Positions 24,657-33,533 are shown, numbered from the stretch's first letter. The stretch is DNA of 39,016 bases from Pseudofrankia nepalensis (GCF_016786305.1 NZ_JADWYV010000071.1); one strand, 5' to 3'. The notes: generated by a model from the sequence alone, not told the origin. A program made the numbers and translations.

Positions 24657-25472
24657 CTAGAACGTAGCGGACAGTGCCCACGGCCCGTCGGGGAAGGGAC
24701 GGTCGAGCAGGTCCATGCTGTAGACGATTCTCCCGGTGGCCTCGCCGGGGGCGGTGGCGCACAGCCGCAGCGCGGCCAGAGCCATGGCGTCGTCCGGTTC
24801 CACCGGCGCGTTGTCGGGCGTGTGCGGGGCGACGACGGCGACGCCGGGCGTCATCACCAGGCCGGCGGTGCCGAGCGCGTTCACGCTGACGCCGGTGCCC
24901 TCCAGCTCGGCCGCGAGCCCGGTGGACAGCCGGTCCAGCGCGCTCTTGCACATGCCGTAGGGGACGCAGCCGTCGCGCGCCCAGTCGGGGTAGGGCGGGC
25001 CCAGTGGGTGGCGGGCCTGCTTGGAGGTGATGTTCACGATCCAGCCCTGGCCGCGGTCGACCATCCCGGGCACGGCCAGCTGGCAGAGCCGGAAGGGGGT
25101 GTGCACCATCATCCGGAACATCAGCTCGTAGCGCCTGGGCGTGATGTCCAGCGCCGGGCCGTAGAAGTTGACCCCCGCGTTGTTGACGAGGATGTCGACC
25201 GGGCCGAGCGCCTCCTCGGCGCGGGCCACCACCGTCTCGACGTCCGCGGGCACGGTGAGGTCGGCCTGGATGGCGACCGCCCGGCCGCCGCCGGCGCCGA
25301 TGCGCTCGACCAGCTCCGAGATCGAGCCGGGGAGCGCGGACGTGCCCGGCTCGAGGGTGCGGGCGACGAGCGCGACCGCCGCGCCCTCGGCGGCGAACAG
25401 CTCGGCGATGTGCGCGCCGATACCGCGGCTCGCGCCGGTGATGACCGCGACGCGGCCAGCCAGGGAACCCAC
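24657..25472 (-). CDS. Short-chain dehydrogenase/reductase
   Basis: This SDR has TGASRGIG, NNAG and a Tyr/Lys pair in YGMCK; the loop between the catalytic Ser (NITSKQAR) and Tyr is longer than normal (about 22 residues), carrying a HPLGPPYPDW segment that probably reshapes the substrate pocket. The C-terminus (RIVYSMDLLDRPFPDGPW) replaces the usual DGG block, so it is an atypical SDR. I chose the GTG at 25472, six bases after GAGG, which gives 271 residues; an ATG at 25547 would add a 25-residue basic leader with no Shine-Dalgarno. It is divergent from the alcohol dehydrogenase and upstream of the ferredoxin. Confidence 0.88.
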   Translation of the reverse strand: MGSLAGRVAVITGASRGIGAHIAELFAAEGAAVALVARTLEPGTSALPGSISELVERIGAGGGRAVAIQADLTVPADVETVVARAEEALGPVDILVNNAGVNFYGPALDITPRRYELMFRMMVHTPFRLCQLAVPGMVDRGQGWIVNITSKQARHPLGPPYPDWARDGCVPYGMCKSALDRLSTGLAAELEGTGVSVNALGTAGLVMTPGVAVVAPHTPDNAPVEPDDAMALAALRLCATAPGEATGRIVYSMDLLDRPFPDGPWALSATF

Positions 25473-25551
25473 ATGGACCTCGCGCTCGACTCGGCGGGCC
25501 GGCGGGCTGGGCCCAGGGCTGGTCCGCGCCCGCCAGCGGGGCTTCATACTA

Positions 25552-25565
25552 ACAGAGCGTTCACA
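25552..25565 (-). promoter_or_regulatory. Class B operator-like site upstream of the SDR
   Basis: On the minus strand the site is TGTGAACGCTCTGT, the most divergent of the seven class B 14-mers. It lies 80 bp upstream of the chosen SDR start. Confidence 0.4.
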
Positions 25566-25652
25566 TACTTACTCCTTTCGGCGCGTTGCTGCCAGGCGTG
25601 CCCACATCGGGGCCGTGTCAAGGCCCCTTGGCCCGACCAGAGTCGCTTGTTA

Positions 25653-25666
25653 AGTGAGCGGTTACT
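25653..25666 (+). promoter_or_regulatory. Class B operator-like site upstream of the alcohol dehydrogenase
   Basis: AGTGAGCGGTTACT is a dyad matching at 5 of 7 symmetric positions, 110 bp upstream of the alcohol dehydrogenase start in the divergent promoter region. Confidence 0.6.
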
Positions 25667-25776
25667 GAGCTAGTGTCCTGCCACCAGCCGGTCCTGGGTC
25701 TCCTTGCCGCGCCGCCCGCCGGCGGCGGCGAGGTACCGGTCAGGCAGCGTCGCCGCACGGACGGGAGATGTCGCGT

Positions 25777-26853
25777 ATGAGGGTCGCCGTCGCCTACGAG
25801 GCTGGCAAACCGCTCGTCATGGAGGATCTCCCGGTTCCCGCCGTCGGCCCGCGCGATGTGCTGGTACGCATCACCGCCAGCGGCATCTGCCATACGGACA
25901 TCAACGTCATCGAGGGCCGGTCGGCGCTGAAGCTGCCGATCGTCCCGGGCCACGAGGCGACCGGCCTCGTCGAGGAGGTCGGCGCGGACGTCCGCCGGGT
26001 CCGGCCCGGCCAGCGGGTGCTTGCCTCCGTCTCGCCCGCCTGTGGCTCCTGCTGGTGGTGCGTCAACGGGATGTCCAACCACTGCGAGCGCGGCCCGCTC
26101 GTGCAGACGGCGGCGCGTTTCGACCTGCCTGACGGCCAGACGGCCCGCGCCGTCTGCGGCTGCGGCTCGTTCGCCGAGGCGATGGTCGTCGACGAGGCCA
26201 GCGTGGTCGCGGTCGAGACCGACCTGCCCGACGAGCAGCTGGCGCTGCTCGGCTGCGGCGTCACCACGGGCGTCGGCGCGGCTCTCAACACCGCCCAGGT
26301 GACCCCCGGGTCGAGCGTCGCGGTGATCGGCTGCGGCGGCGTCGGGCAGTCCGTCATCCAGGGCGCGCGGATCGCCGGCGCGGCCATGATCATAGCGATC
26401 GACCCGGCGCCGGCGCGCCGCGACGCCGCGGTGCGCGCCGGCGCGACCCACACCGTCGACCCGACGGCCGCCGACCCGGTCGAGCAGGTCAAGGCGCTCA
26501 CGCAGGGGCGCGGCGCCGAGTACGGTTTCGAGGTCGTCGGCTTCCCCGAGCTGATGGAGCAGGCGTTCGCGCTGACGCGGATGGAGGGGACGGTGACGCT
26601 CGTCGGGATGCCGGCCGTGGGCGCCACGATCACCCTGCCGGCGATCGGCGCGGTGTTCTCCGGCAAGAAGCTGGTCGGTTCGCCCGTCGGCGGCTCGCAG
26701 ATCCTGCGTGACTTCCCGCGCTTCATCCGGCTCGCCGAGAGCGGCCGGCTCGATCTCGGGCAGATGGTCTCCCAGCGGATCAAGCTGGAGGAGATCAACG
26801 AGGGCATCCGGCTGACCGCGGGCGCCGAGGGCACGCGCACGGTCATCGTCTGA
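25777..26853 (+). CDS. Zinc-dependent alcohol dehydrogenase (MDR family)
   Basis: This 358-residue medium-chain dehydrogenase has catalytic zinc ligands Cys38 (GICHTD) and His59-Glu60 (GHEATG), with a further Cys in LLGCGVTTGVGAAL. The structural zinc lobe is complete: Cys89, 92, 95 and 103 (CGSCWWC, then C). The Rossmann motif is GCGGVGQSVIQGARIAGA, and the next acidic residue (IAIDPAP) favours NAD. It resembles the class-III/Rxx-type group active on primary alcohols. ATG at 25777 lies nine bases after GGGAG; the ATG at 25768 directly abuts that motif and is less likely. It starts a plus-strand run with the amidohydrolase and the fused oxidoreductase. Confidence 0.92.
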   Translation: MRVAVAYEAGKPLVMEDLPVPAVGPRDVLVRITASGICHTDINVIEGRSALKLPIVPGHEATGLVEEVGADVRRVRPGQRVLASVSPACGSCWWCVNGMSNHCERGPLVQTAARFDLPDGQTARAVCGCGSFAEAMVVDEASVVAVETDLPDEQLALLGCGVTTGVGAALNTAQVTPGSSVAVIGCGGVGQSVIQGARIAGAAMIIAIDPAPARRDAAVRAGATHTVDPTAADPVEQVKALTQGRGAEYGFEVVGFPELMEQAFALTRMEGTVTLVGMPAVGATITLPAIGAVFSGKKLVGSPVGGSQILRDFPRFIRLAESGRLDLGQMVSQRIKLEEINEGIRLTAGAEGTRTVIV

Positions 26854-26931
26854 TCGGGACGAGGCCCGATCGGGACGAGGTCTGAACAGGACGAGGTCTG
26901 AACGGGGCGAGGTCTGGAAGGGGCGAGCCGC
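26852..26931. repeat. 16-bp imperfect tandem repeat, about five units
   Basis: Units begin at 26852, 26868, 26884, 26900 and 26916 and follow the pattern GAWCGGGACGAGGTCT; the first four are clear, the fifth decays. The array starts inside the stop codon of the alcohol dehydrogenase. The rest of the spacer to 27016 is G/C-rich without a gene. Confidence 0.82.
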
Positions 26932-27016
26932 GGCGGCCCGCGGGCGGGCTGACGACGGCTCGCGGCGGCCCGACCTGGCACGCGGGCCTGGCAGGCGGCC
27001 TGACAAGGAGGAGCGC

Positions 27017-28267
27017 ATGACCGCGCGGACACTGATCAGGAACGCTCGGGTGCTCGCCTGCACCGGCGACGCGAGCGAACGGCCGTTCGACGGCGACATC
27101 CTCATCGAAGGTGCTCGGGTCGAGCTGGTGACGCCCGGCCGCCTCGACCCGGACGCGGTGTCGGCCAGGGTCGTGGACGTGCGCGGGGCAACCGTCCTGC
27201 CGGGTCTCGGCGACGCGCACACGCACATCAGCTGGCCGCTCGACTTCGTCTTCGACCACGCCGGCGTGGCCGCGTCGCCGCCGGCGGAGCACGCGATGGA
27301 CGTCGCCGCCGTCGCGCGCACGTTCCTGGAGAGCGGCTACACGCTCATCGTGAGCGCGAGCGTCCTGCAGCCACAGGACGACGTGGTCGCGCGCGACGCG
27401 ATCGAGCGCGGCCTGATCCCCGGGCCGCGGATCGTGCCGGGCAACCTGCTGGTGACCTCACCCGGGGCGATCAGCGACGGCACCCCCATGTCCGTGGTCG
27501 CGGCCGACGCCCGCGAACTGCGCGAGATCGTCGCCCGCCAGTGCGACGCCGGCGCGCGAGCGATCAAGCTGTTCATCTCCGGCGACGGCATAGTGCCCGA
27601 GTTCCCGTCCGACGACGTGTACATGAACGACGAGATGCTCGAGGCCGCCGTCGACGAGGCGGCGAGGCACGACGCCTTCATCACGGTGCACGCCCGCGGG
27701 TCGGCGAGCGTCGCGATGGCCGCGCGCACCGGCGTGCGGCTCATCCACCACGCCTGCTTTCTCGACGACGAGGCGCTGCGCGCCCTGGAGGCCCGCCGCG
27801 ACGACGTCTGGGTGTGCCCAGGGCTGCATTACCTGTACGCGGTCGTCAACGGCCATGCCGAGCCGTGGGGCGTCACTCAGGAGAAGATCGAGCTGTCCGG
27901 CTACCGCGACGAGCTCAAGGCCCAGATCGAAGGCTTAACGCGGTTGCGAGCGTCCGGGATCCGGATCGTCGCCGGCGGCGACTTCGGCCACCAGTGGACG
28001 AAGCACGGCACCTACGCGGCGGAACTCGAACGCTACGTCGAGCTGGTCGGCATGACGCCCGCCGAGGCCGTCCACACCGCCACCCGGGACATGGGCCCGC
28101 TCGTGGGCCTGGAAACGGGCCAGATCCGTCCGGGCTACCTCGCGGACCTGCTGGTCGTCGACGGCGACCCCACCGAGGACATCTCCGTCCTGCGCGACCC
28201 GGCCCGCCGCCGGCTGGTCTTCAAGGACGGCCAGGTCGCCTACGTCAACCCCTTGGTCTACCCATGA
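27017..28267 (+). CDS. Imidazolonepropionase-like amidohydrolase
   Basis: This 416-residue metal-dependent hydrolase of the PF01979 group has the metal motif HTH (GDAHTHISW, about residues 74-76), a candidate carboxylated Lys in RAIKLFISGDG, further His in TVHARG and LIHHACFLDD, and Asp in GGDFGHQW. It ends with the usual LETGQIRPGYLADLLVVDGDP block. The Shine-Dalgarno AAGGAGG (27005-27011) is the strongest in the window. The enzyme would open or hydrolyse a cyclic amide, lactone or related bond; the exact substrate is unknown. It overlaps the fused oxidoreductase by ATGA (28264-28267), tying the two steps together. Confidence 0.9.
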   Translation: MTARTLIRNARVLACTGDASERPFDGDILIEGARVELVTPGRLDPDAVSARVVDVRGATVLPGLGDAHTHISWPLDFVFDHAGVAASPPAEHAMDVAAVARTFLESGYTLIVSASVLQPQDDVVARDAIERGLIPGPRIVPGNLLVTSPGAISDGTPMSVVAADARELREIVARQCDAGARAIKLFISGDGIVPEFPSDDVYMNDEMLEAAVDEAARHDAFITVHARGSASVAMAARTGVRLIHHACFLDDEALRALEARRDDVWVCPGLHYLYAVVNGHAEPWGVTQEKIELSGYRDELKAQIEGLTRLRASGIRIVAGGDFGHQWTKHGTYAAELERYVELVGMTPAEAVHTATRDMGPLVGLETGQIRPGYLADLLVVDGDPTEDISVLRDPARRRLVFKDGQVAYVNPLVYP

Positions 28268-31200
28268 GCGGGGCCACCGACAAGCACGCCGCCGGAGCCG
28301 GGGCCGCCGAGCCGGGCCCGACGGCGTCGGCGCCCGCCGCCGAGCCCGCGCTGCTCTCCGGCGTCGAGGCGCTCGCCCGGCTGCTGGTCGTGCGGGCCGA
28401 GCTGGACGCGCGCGACGGACTCACGACGGCGACCATGGTCTCCGGCTACCCCGGCTCGCCGCTCGGCACCTTCGACCTCACGATCGACCGCTCCGCCGCC
28501 CTGCTCACCGAGCATCGGGTGCGCCACCGCCCCGGCCTCAACGAGGAGCTCGCGGCCGCCATCGTCTGGGGCAGCCAGATGGGCGCCGGCCGGTCGCTGG
28601 TCGCGCCCCGAGACGGCGCGGCGAGCCCCGGCGCGGCGAGCCCCGGTGGGCCCAGCCCGGCTGACGTCGGCGCCGTCGCGGACGGCGGCGCGCTCGACGG
28701 CGTGGTGGGGGCCTGGTACGGCAAGACGCCGGGCCTGGACCGCTGCGGCGACGTCCTCAAGCACGCCGGCGCGATGGGCACCGGCCCGAACGGCGGCGTC
28801 GTGATGTTCTGTGGCGACGACCCGTCGGCCAAGTCGTCCACGCTCGCCTGCGACAGCCAGTACGCCTTCGAGGACGCCTGCGTCCCGGTGCTCGTCCCCG
28901 GTGACCAGCAGGACATCCTCGACCTTGGCATCCACGCCTTCCGGATGTCGCGCTACAGCGGCGCCTGGGCCGGCCTGAAGATCGTCACATCGGTCGCCGA
29001 CGGCATCGGCACCGTCGACGCGGGCGTCGGCCGGCACACGCCGAGCGACCCGGACGACTTCGCGATCGACGGCCAGAAGTGGCGGCACATCCCGTCGACC
29101 GCCGTCGGCCCGCACAACTCCCCGGATCAGGAGGAGCAGGTCCTCGACCTGCGGCTGCGCGCCGCCGAGGCCTACGCTCGGCACAACCGCCTCGACCGGG
29201 TCGTCGGCGCCGCGCCCGGCGCGCGCCTCGGCGTCATCTGCGCCGGCAAGACGTACTTCGACGTCGTCCAGGCGTTCGCCGACCTCGGCCTCGGCGTCGA
29301 GGCGATCGCCGACGCCGGGGTGCGGGTGCTCCGGCTCGCTGTCACCTACCCGCTGGGCCGGGAGACCGTCACCGAGTTCGCCCGGTCCGTCGACGAGATC
29401 CTCGTCATCGAGGAGAAGCGCCCGTTCGTCGAGACCCAGCTGCGCGCGATCCTGCACGAGGCAGGACTGGCGACTCCGGTGACCGGCAAGCGCGACCGGG
29501 CCGGGCGCCCGCTCGTCGCCGTCTCCGGCGAGCTCGACGCGGCGAAGGTGGCGGCCGTCCTGACCAGGACGCTGCCCGACCTGGCCGCCGCGAAGGCGGC
29601 CGTCACGTCGGCGAACCGCGGCTCGAGCGGCTCGCCGGCCCGCCGCCCGCTGCCGCTCGTCACCGTGGGGGCGCCGACGGGCTTGGCGTCGCCGAAGCCC
29701 GTCATCACGCTGCCGCTCGTCGACCTGCCCGCGCGCCCGCCGGGTTTCTGCAGCGGCTGCCCGCACAACCGCTCGACGGTCTTCCCCGACGGCGCGCTGG
29801 TCGGCGGCGGGGTCGGCTGCCACGGGATCATGTACTTCGAGGCCCGCCACCTGGGCATGAAGAGCCTGCCCCCGACGCCGATGGGCGCCGAGGGCGTGCC
29901 GTGGCTCGGGCTCGCGCCGTTCGTCGACGAGCCGCACCTGATTCAGAACCTCGGCGACGGAACGCTGTCGCACTCGGGCATCCTCGCGATCCGCGCGAGC
30001 GTCGCCGGCGGCGTCAACGTCACCTTCAAGATCCTCTACAACGCCGCCGTCGCGATGACCGGCGGGCAGGACGTCGTCGGGCTCATGGACGTCCCGGCGA
30101 TGACCCGGGCGCTGGAGGCCGAGGGTGTCGCGCGGATCGTCGTCTGCGCCGAGGACCCGAAGCACTACGGCCGCCGCGCCCGGTTCGCCCCTGGGGTGCG
30201 GGTCCTCGACCGAGAGCGGCTCGCCGACGTCCAGGAGGAGCTGCGCACCGTCCCCGGGGTGACGGTCGTCATCTATGACCAGCGCTGCGCGGCCGAGGCG
30301 CGCCGGCTGCGCAAGCGCGGCCTGCTGCCCGAGCCGCCGCGCCGCGTCGTCATCAACGAGGCGGTGTGCGAGGGCTGCGCGGACTGCTCGGTCAAGAGCA
30401 ACTGCCTGTCGGTGCTGCCGCACCACACCGAGTTCGGCGAGAAGCGCCGCGTCGACGACCTGTCCTGCAACCGCGACTACACCTGCCTCGAGGGCGACTG
30501 CCCGTCGTTCGTCACGATCACGCCACGGGAGCCGGGCCCGCTCGCCCGGCTCGGCGCCGGGCGGCGGGCGGCCCGGCGCGCCGCGAAGCGGACCGCGGCG
30601 CACGTCCGCCCGCACCTGCCGACCGGCAGCCTGCCCGACCCGGCCACCGGGCCCATCACCGACCGTTTCGGCGTCTACTTCACCGGCGTCGGCGGCACCG
30701 GTGTCGTCACCGCCAACCGGGTGATCGCGTCGGCGGCGCAGGCCGCGGGCCTCGCGGTCTCGGGTCTCGACCAGACCGGCCTGTCGCAGAAGGCCGGCGC
30801 GGTCGTCTCGCATCTGCTGCTGTCGCCCAAGGGCCCGGGCGGCGGCGAGGGCGCGCCCACGGTCGGCGCCGAGGGGGCCGACCTGTACCTGTCCGGCGAC
30901 ATCCTGCAGGCCGCCGCCGCCAAGCACCTCGCCACGGTCCACCCCGGGCGGACCCTCGCCGTCGTCGACGTGGCCGTCACGCCGACCGCGGCGATGCTGC
31001 AGCGCGACGTCGCCGCGCCCGACGAGGCGGTCATGCGCGCCGCGGTCGCCGAGCGGGTCGGCGACGACCGGGCCCTGTTCCTGGACAGCAAGCGGATCGC
31101 CGAGCAGGTGTTCGCCAACCAGCTGCTGGCGAACATCGTGCTGCTCGGCGCCGCGTTCCAGGCCGGCGGCCTGCCGCTGCCGCTCGCCGAGCTGGAGAAG

Positions 31201-32043
31201 GCGATGGGCCGCACCGGCAAGGTGGCCGCCGACAACCGGGCCGCGTTCGCGTGGGGCCGCTGGGCCGCGCACGACCTGGCCGCTGTCGAGGCGGCGCTCG
31301 CCACCACCGCCGCGCCGGCCGCCGAGGCCTCGACGCCGAGCATCTTCGACCCGTCGGCGGGGGCGGTCGAGACCGCCGGCCCGCTCGTCGCCGCGGCCGG
31401 CCTGCCGGTGGACCTGCCGGGCGAGCTGCGCGAGCTGCTGACCCGCCGCGTGGCCCAGGCCGTCGACTACCAGAGCGCCGCGCGGGCGAGGAAGTTCCTC
31501 GGCCTGGTGGCCAGCGCCGCGGCCCGCGACGACGCGGCCAACGGGTGGGCGCTCACCCGGGCGGTGGCCGAGAGCTGGTTCAAGCTGCTCACCTACAAGG
31601 ACGAGTACGAGGTCGCCCGGCTGCACCTGCTGGCCGACCACGACGCGACCGCCGCCGAGCTCGGCATCGAGGGTCCGTACAAGGTGACCTACCACCTGCA
31701 CCCGCCGACGCTGCGGCGGATGGGGCTGAAGCACAAGCTTCCTGCCTCGCGGCCCTACGCCATCGCGTTCCACGGGCTGCGGGCCGCGCGCCGGCTGCGC
31801 GGCACTCCGCTCGACCTCTGGGGCCTCGACCCGGACCGGCGTCACGAGCGGGCCCTCATCAAGGAGTACGAGGGGCTCGTCACGGCCGCCCTCGCGGACG
31901 GGCGGGACTACGCCGGCCTTGTCGTCCTCGCCGAGTCCGCCCAGGAGATCAAGGGCTACGGTCCGATCAAGGAGGCGGCCATCGAGCGCTGGCGCGCCCG
32001 GGTCGCCCAGCTCGCGCCGGGCACCGCCGGCCGGAGCACATGA
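28264..32043 (+). CDS. Fused indolepyruvate-type ferredoxin oxidoreductase
   Basis: This 1259-residue single-chain 2-oxoacid:ferredoxin oxidoreductase carries out oxidative decarboxylation to an acyl-CoA with reduction of ferredoxin. Order: N-terminal pyrimidine-binding domain (TMVSGYPGSPLGTFDL; GDDPSAKSSTLACDSQYAFED), transketolase-like C domain, thiamine-diphosphate domain with GDGTLSHSG near residue 564, a cysteine-rich part (CEGCADCSVKSNC from about 703, CNRDYTCLEGDCPSF from about 740), then the gamma domain (TGVGGTGVVTANRVI from about 807) and a C-terminal extension. A 35-residue Ala/Gly/Pro/Ser insertion interrupts the first domain around residues 117-140. Aryl, branched or other 2-oxoacids are all possible. 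It is coupled to the amidohydrolase by ATGA. Confidence 0.92.
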   Translation: MSGATDKHAAGAGAAEPGPTASAPAAEPALLSGVEALARLLVVRAELDARDGLTTATMVSGYPGSPLGTFDLTIDRSAALLTEHRVRHRPGLNEELAAAIVWGSQMGAGRSLVAPRDGAASPGAASPGGPSPADVGAVADGGALDGVVGAWYGKTPGLDRCGDVLKHAGAMGTGPNGGVVMFCGDDPSAKSSTLACDSQYAFEDACVPVLVPGDQQDILDLGIHAFRMSRYSGAWAGLKIVTSVADGIGTVDAGVGRHTPSDPDDFAIDGQKWRHIPSTAVGPHNSPDQEEQVLDLRLRAAEAYARHNRLDRVVGAAPGARLGVICAGKTYFDVVQAFADLGLGVEAIADAGVRVLRLAVTYPLGRETVTEFARSVDEILVIEEKRPFVETQLRAILHEAGLATPVTGKRDRAGRPLVAVSGELDAAKVAAVLTRTLPDLAAAKAAVTSANRGSSGSPARRPLPLVTVGAPTGLASPKPVITLPLVDLPARPPGFCSGCPHNRSTVFPDGALVGGGVGCHGIMYFEARHLGMKSLPPTPMGAEGVPWLGLAPFVDEPHLIQNLGDGTLSHSGILAIRASVAGGVNVTFKILYNAAVAMTGGQDVVGLMDVPAMTRALEAEGVARIVVCAEDPKHYGRRARFAPGVRVLDRERLADVQEELRTVPGVTVVIYDQRCAAEARRLRKRGLLPEPPRRVVINEAVCEGCADCSVKSNCLSVLPHHTEFGEKRRVDDLSCNRDYTCLEGDCPSFVTITPREPGPLARLGAGRRAARRAAKRTAAHVRPHLPTGSLPDPATGPITDRFGVYFTGVGGTGVVTANRVIASAAQAAGLAVSGLDQTGLSQKAGAVVSHLLLSPKGPGGGEGAPTVGAEGADLYLSGDILQAAAAKHLATVHPGRTLAVVDVAVTPTAAMLQRDVAAPDEAVMRAAVAERVGDDRALFLDSKRIAEQVFANQLLANIVLLGAAFQAGGLPLPLAELEKAMGRTGKVAADNRAAFAWGRWAAHDLAAVEAALATTAAPAAEASTPSIFDPSAGAVETAGPLVAAAGLPVDLPGELRELLTRRVAQAVDYQSAARARKFLGLVASAAARDDAANGWALTRAVAESWFKLLTYKDEYEVARLHLLADHDATAAELGIEGPYKVTYHLHPPTLRRMGLKHKLPASRPYAIAFHGLRAARRLRGTPLDLWGLDPDRRHERALIKEYEGLVTAALADGRDYAGLVVLAESAQEIKGYGPIKEAAIERWRARVAQLAPGTAGRST

Positions 32044-32068
32044 TCAGGCTGTTCCTCGGTCCAGGGGC

Positions 32069-32132
32069 CCGGCGCTGAACAAGGCCGGCGTTGAAGAAAG
32101 CCGGCACGGAACAGAGCCGGCACGGAACAGAG
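32069..32132. repeat. 16-bp tandem repeat running into the assembly gap
   Basis: Four 16-bp units start at 32069, 32085, 32101 and 32117, with consensus CCGGCRYKGAACARAG; the last two are identical. The array ends where the poly-G artefact begins, so its true copy number is unknown. Confidence 0.8.
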
Positions 32133-32136
32133 CGGA

Positions 32137-32219
32137 GGGGGGGGGGGGGGGGGGGGGGGGGCCCCCCCCCCGGCGGGGGGGGGGGGGCGCGGGGGGGGGG
32201 TGGGATTGGNNNNNNNNNN
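32137..32219. other. Poly-G/C artefact and 10-N scaffold gap
   Basis: 25 G (32137-32161), 10 C, further G runs and then ten N (32210-32219). The true sequence and length are unknown. No gene is supported in 32044-32282. Confidence 0.9.
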
Positions 32220-32245
32220 GAGGCCGCCGCCCTCCGTCGTTACCG

Positions 32246-32285
32246 TGATCAGGCCGTTGTCATGATCAGGTCGTTGCCGTGATCA
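32246..32285. repeat. 17-bp direct repeat next to the gap
   Basis: TGATCAGG-CCGTTGTCA (32246-32262) is followed by TGATCAGG-TCGTTGCCG (32263-32279) and a partial third unit at 32280. A related TGATCAGGCTGTT lies on the other side of the gap at 32041, so one larger array may have collapsed here. Confidence 0.6.
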
Positions 32286-33485
32286 GACGGCCGAGGCCGC
32301 GGGCTGCCGGTCGGGGATGCGCAGGAGGCCCGCGGTGTTGGCGCGCAGAACCTTGCGGGTGGTGAGCGGGTCCTGGCCGGCGAGGCTCGCCACGTAGTCC
32401 ATGGGCGCGCGCAGGCCCTCGGGGTGCGGGTAGTCGGAGCCGAAGAGCACCCGGTCCGGGCCAAGGACGCCGATCAGGTCGTCGACGTCGTCCTCGGGGA
32501 ACGGGACGACCCACAGGTGCGAGGTGAGCGCCTCGCTGGGCCTCGCCGGCAGCTCGCCGCCGATCATCGGGCCGCGCCGGCCGAGCGCCGCCGCCTTGTC
32601 GACGGTCTTGAGCAACGGCTTCAGCCAGCTGCTGCCGTTCTCGATCGACAGGATCCTGACGCCGGGGTGCCGGCCGAACAGGTTGTGCAGGGTGAGCGCG
32701 ATCAGCGTGTCGACGATCGGCCGTTCGGTGTTGCACAGTGCCCACTGCAGCGGCGACTGCAGGTGCGAGGGGTTGGTGGGGTCCTCCGACCAGTGCGCGC
32801 CGTAGAGGTCGGCGTAGCCGCAGTTCGAGGTGTGGAAGACGATCGGCACGCCGGCCTCGGCGCACGTCGCCCAGAACGGGTCGTTGACCGGATGAGCCGG
32901 CGAGCGGCCGCCGACCGGTCCTGGGCGCAGGTGGACCATCCGGGCGCCGGCGTCGAGGACGCGACGCAGTTCCACCATCGCGTGGTCGATGTCGAGCAGG
33001 GAGAGCATGGGCACGGCGAAGATGCGTTCTCCCGCCGCGTATCCCCAGTCGTCCTCCAGCCAGCGGTTGAAGGCGCGCAGGCTGGCGTAGGTGAGCTCCA
33101 CGTCGTGGACCAGCTCCTGCTCGACGGTGACGCCCAGGGTCGGCAGCAGGATGGTCGCCTCCACCCGCTGGGAGTCCATGAGCGCGAGCCGGTCCGCCCG
33201 GGTGGTGAACGCCGGGTGGTCCTTGGCGTTGAGGACCTCGCGGTGGTTGAAGCCATCCGCGACCCCGCCGACGAACAGGCCCTGAAGGGCGCCGGGCGCC
33301 GACGCGTAGTCGCCCGGCATCACGCTCATGAAGGTGCGCCGGTCGCCGACGAACACCCGGCCGAGGCCGTCCTCGCCGCGCCGCACCCGCACGGTGGCGT
33401 CCCGATACCTGGATTCGATGTGGCGCGAGAAGCAGTCGTCGGGCTCGTAGTAGTGCCCGTCCGCGTCGATCAGAGGGTAGTCCAC
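32283..33485 (-). CDS. PF04909 amidohydrolase (amidohydrolase 2)
   Basis: This 400-residue metal-dependent TIM-barrel enzyme has metal-site elements DADGHYYEP at the N-terminus, His in VFHTSNCGYADLYG and Asp in FGSDYPHPEG. The insert-free length and the FLDxD-like LDIDHAMVELRRVLDAGARM helix match the actinobacterial amidohydrolase-2 group found in hydrocarbon and steroid-like gene clusters. It is a paralogue-type relative of the protein at 12273 but shorter. I place the start at GTG 33485 (VDYPLIDADGH); GTGs at 33494 and 33497 are alternatives. The ATG at 33530 lies inside the operator and upstream of the predicted transcription start, so it is unlikely to be used. Confidence 0.87.
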   Translation of the reverse strand: MDYPLIDADGHYYEPDDCFSRHIESRYRDATVRVRRGEDGLGRVFVGDRRTFMSVMPGDYASAPGALQGLFVGGVADGFNHREVLNAKDHPAFTTRADRLALMDSQRVEATILLPTLGVTVEQELVHDVELTYASLRAFNRWLEDDWGYAAGERIFAVPMLSLLDIDHAMVELRRVLDAGARMVHLRPGPVGGRSPAHPVNDPFWATCAEAGVPIVFHTSNCGYADLYGAHWSEDPTNPSHLQSPLQWALCNTERPIVDTLIALTLHNLFGRHPGVRILSIENGSSWLKPLLKTVDKAAALGRRGPMIGGELPARPSEALTSHLWVVPFPEDDVDDLIGVLGPDRVLFGSDYPHPEGLRAPMDYVASLAGQDPLTTRKVLRANTAGLLRIPDRQPAASAV

Positions 33486-33515
33486 GGCGCCCACCACTTC
33501 CGGTTGCCAGCTAAG

Positions 33516-33533
33516 TAAATGAGTACTCATTTA
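33516..33533. promoter_or_regulatory. 18-bp perfect palindrome over the amidohydrolase promoter
   Basis: TAAATGAGTACTCATTTA is fully symmetric and touches the -10 element of the minus-strand promoter. Its AT-rich ATGAG half resembles the TetR site at 2006-2031 more than class B. Confidence 0.75.

Noticed and set aside
25619..25630. CAAGGCCCCTTG palindrome as a third class A operator
   Set aside because: The half-sites are the same but the spacing is 2 instead of 4, and it lies in a G/C-rich stretch where such words arise by chance.
26852..26931. CRISPR array
   Set aside because: The units are contiguous 16-mers without spacers, so this is a minisatellite, not a repeat-spacer array.
28258..31845. 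Very long open frame (about 1195 codons) on the minus strand opposite the fused oxidoreductase
   Set aside because: It is a shadow frame caused by high GC at third positions; its translation is Arg/Gly/Ala/Asp-rich without any family motif, while the plus strand has clear domains.
33528..33530. ATG at 33530 as start of the minus-strand amidohydrolase
   Set aside because: It sits inside the palindrome and upstream of the predicted transcription start, with no Shine-Dalgarno; GTG at 33485 begins the conserved N-terminus.
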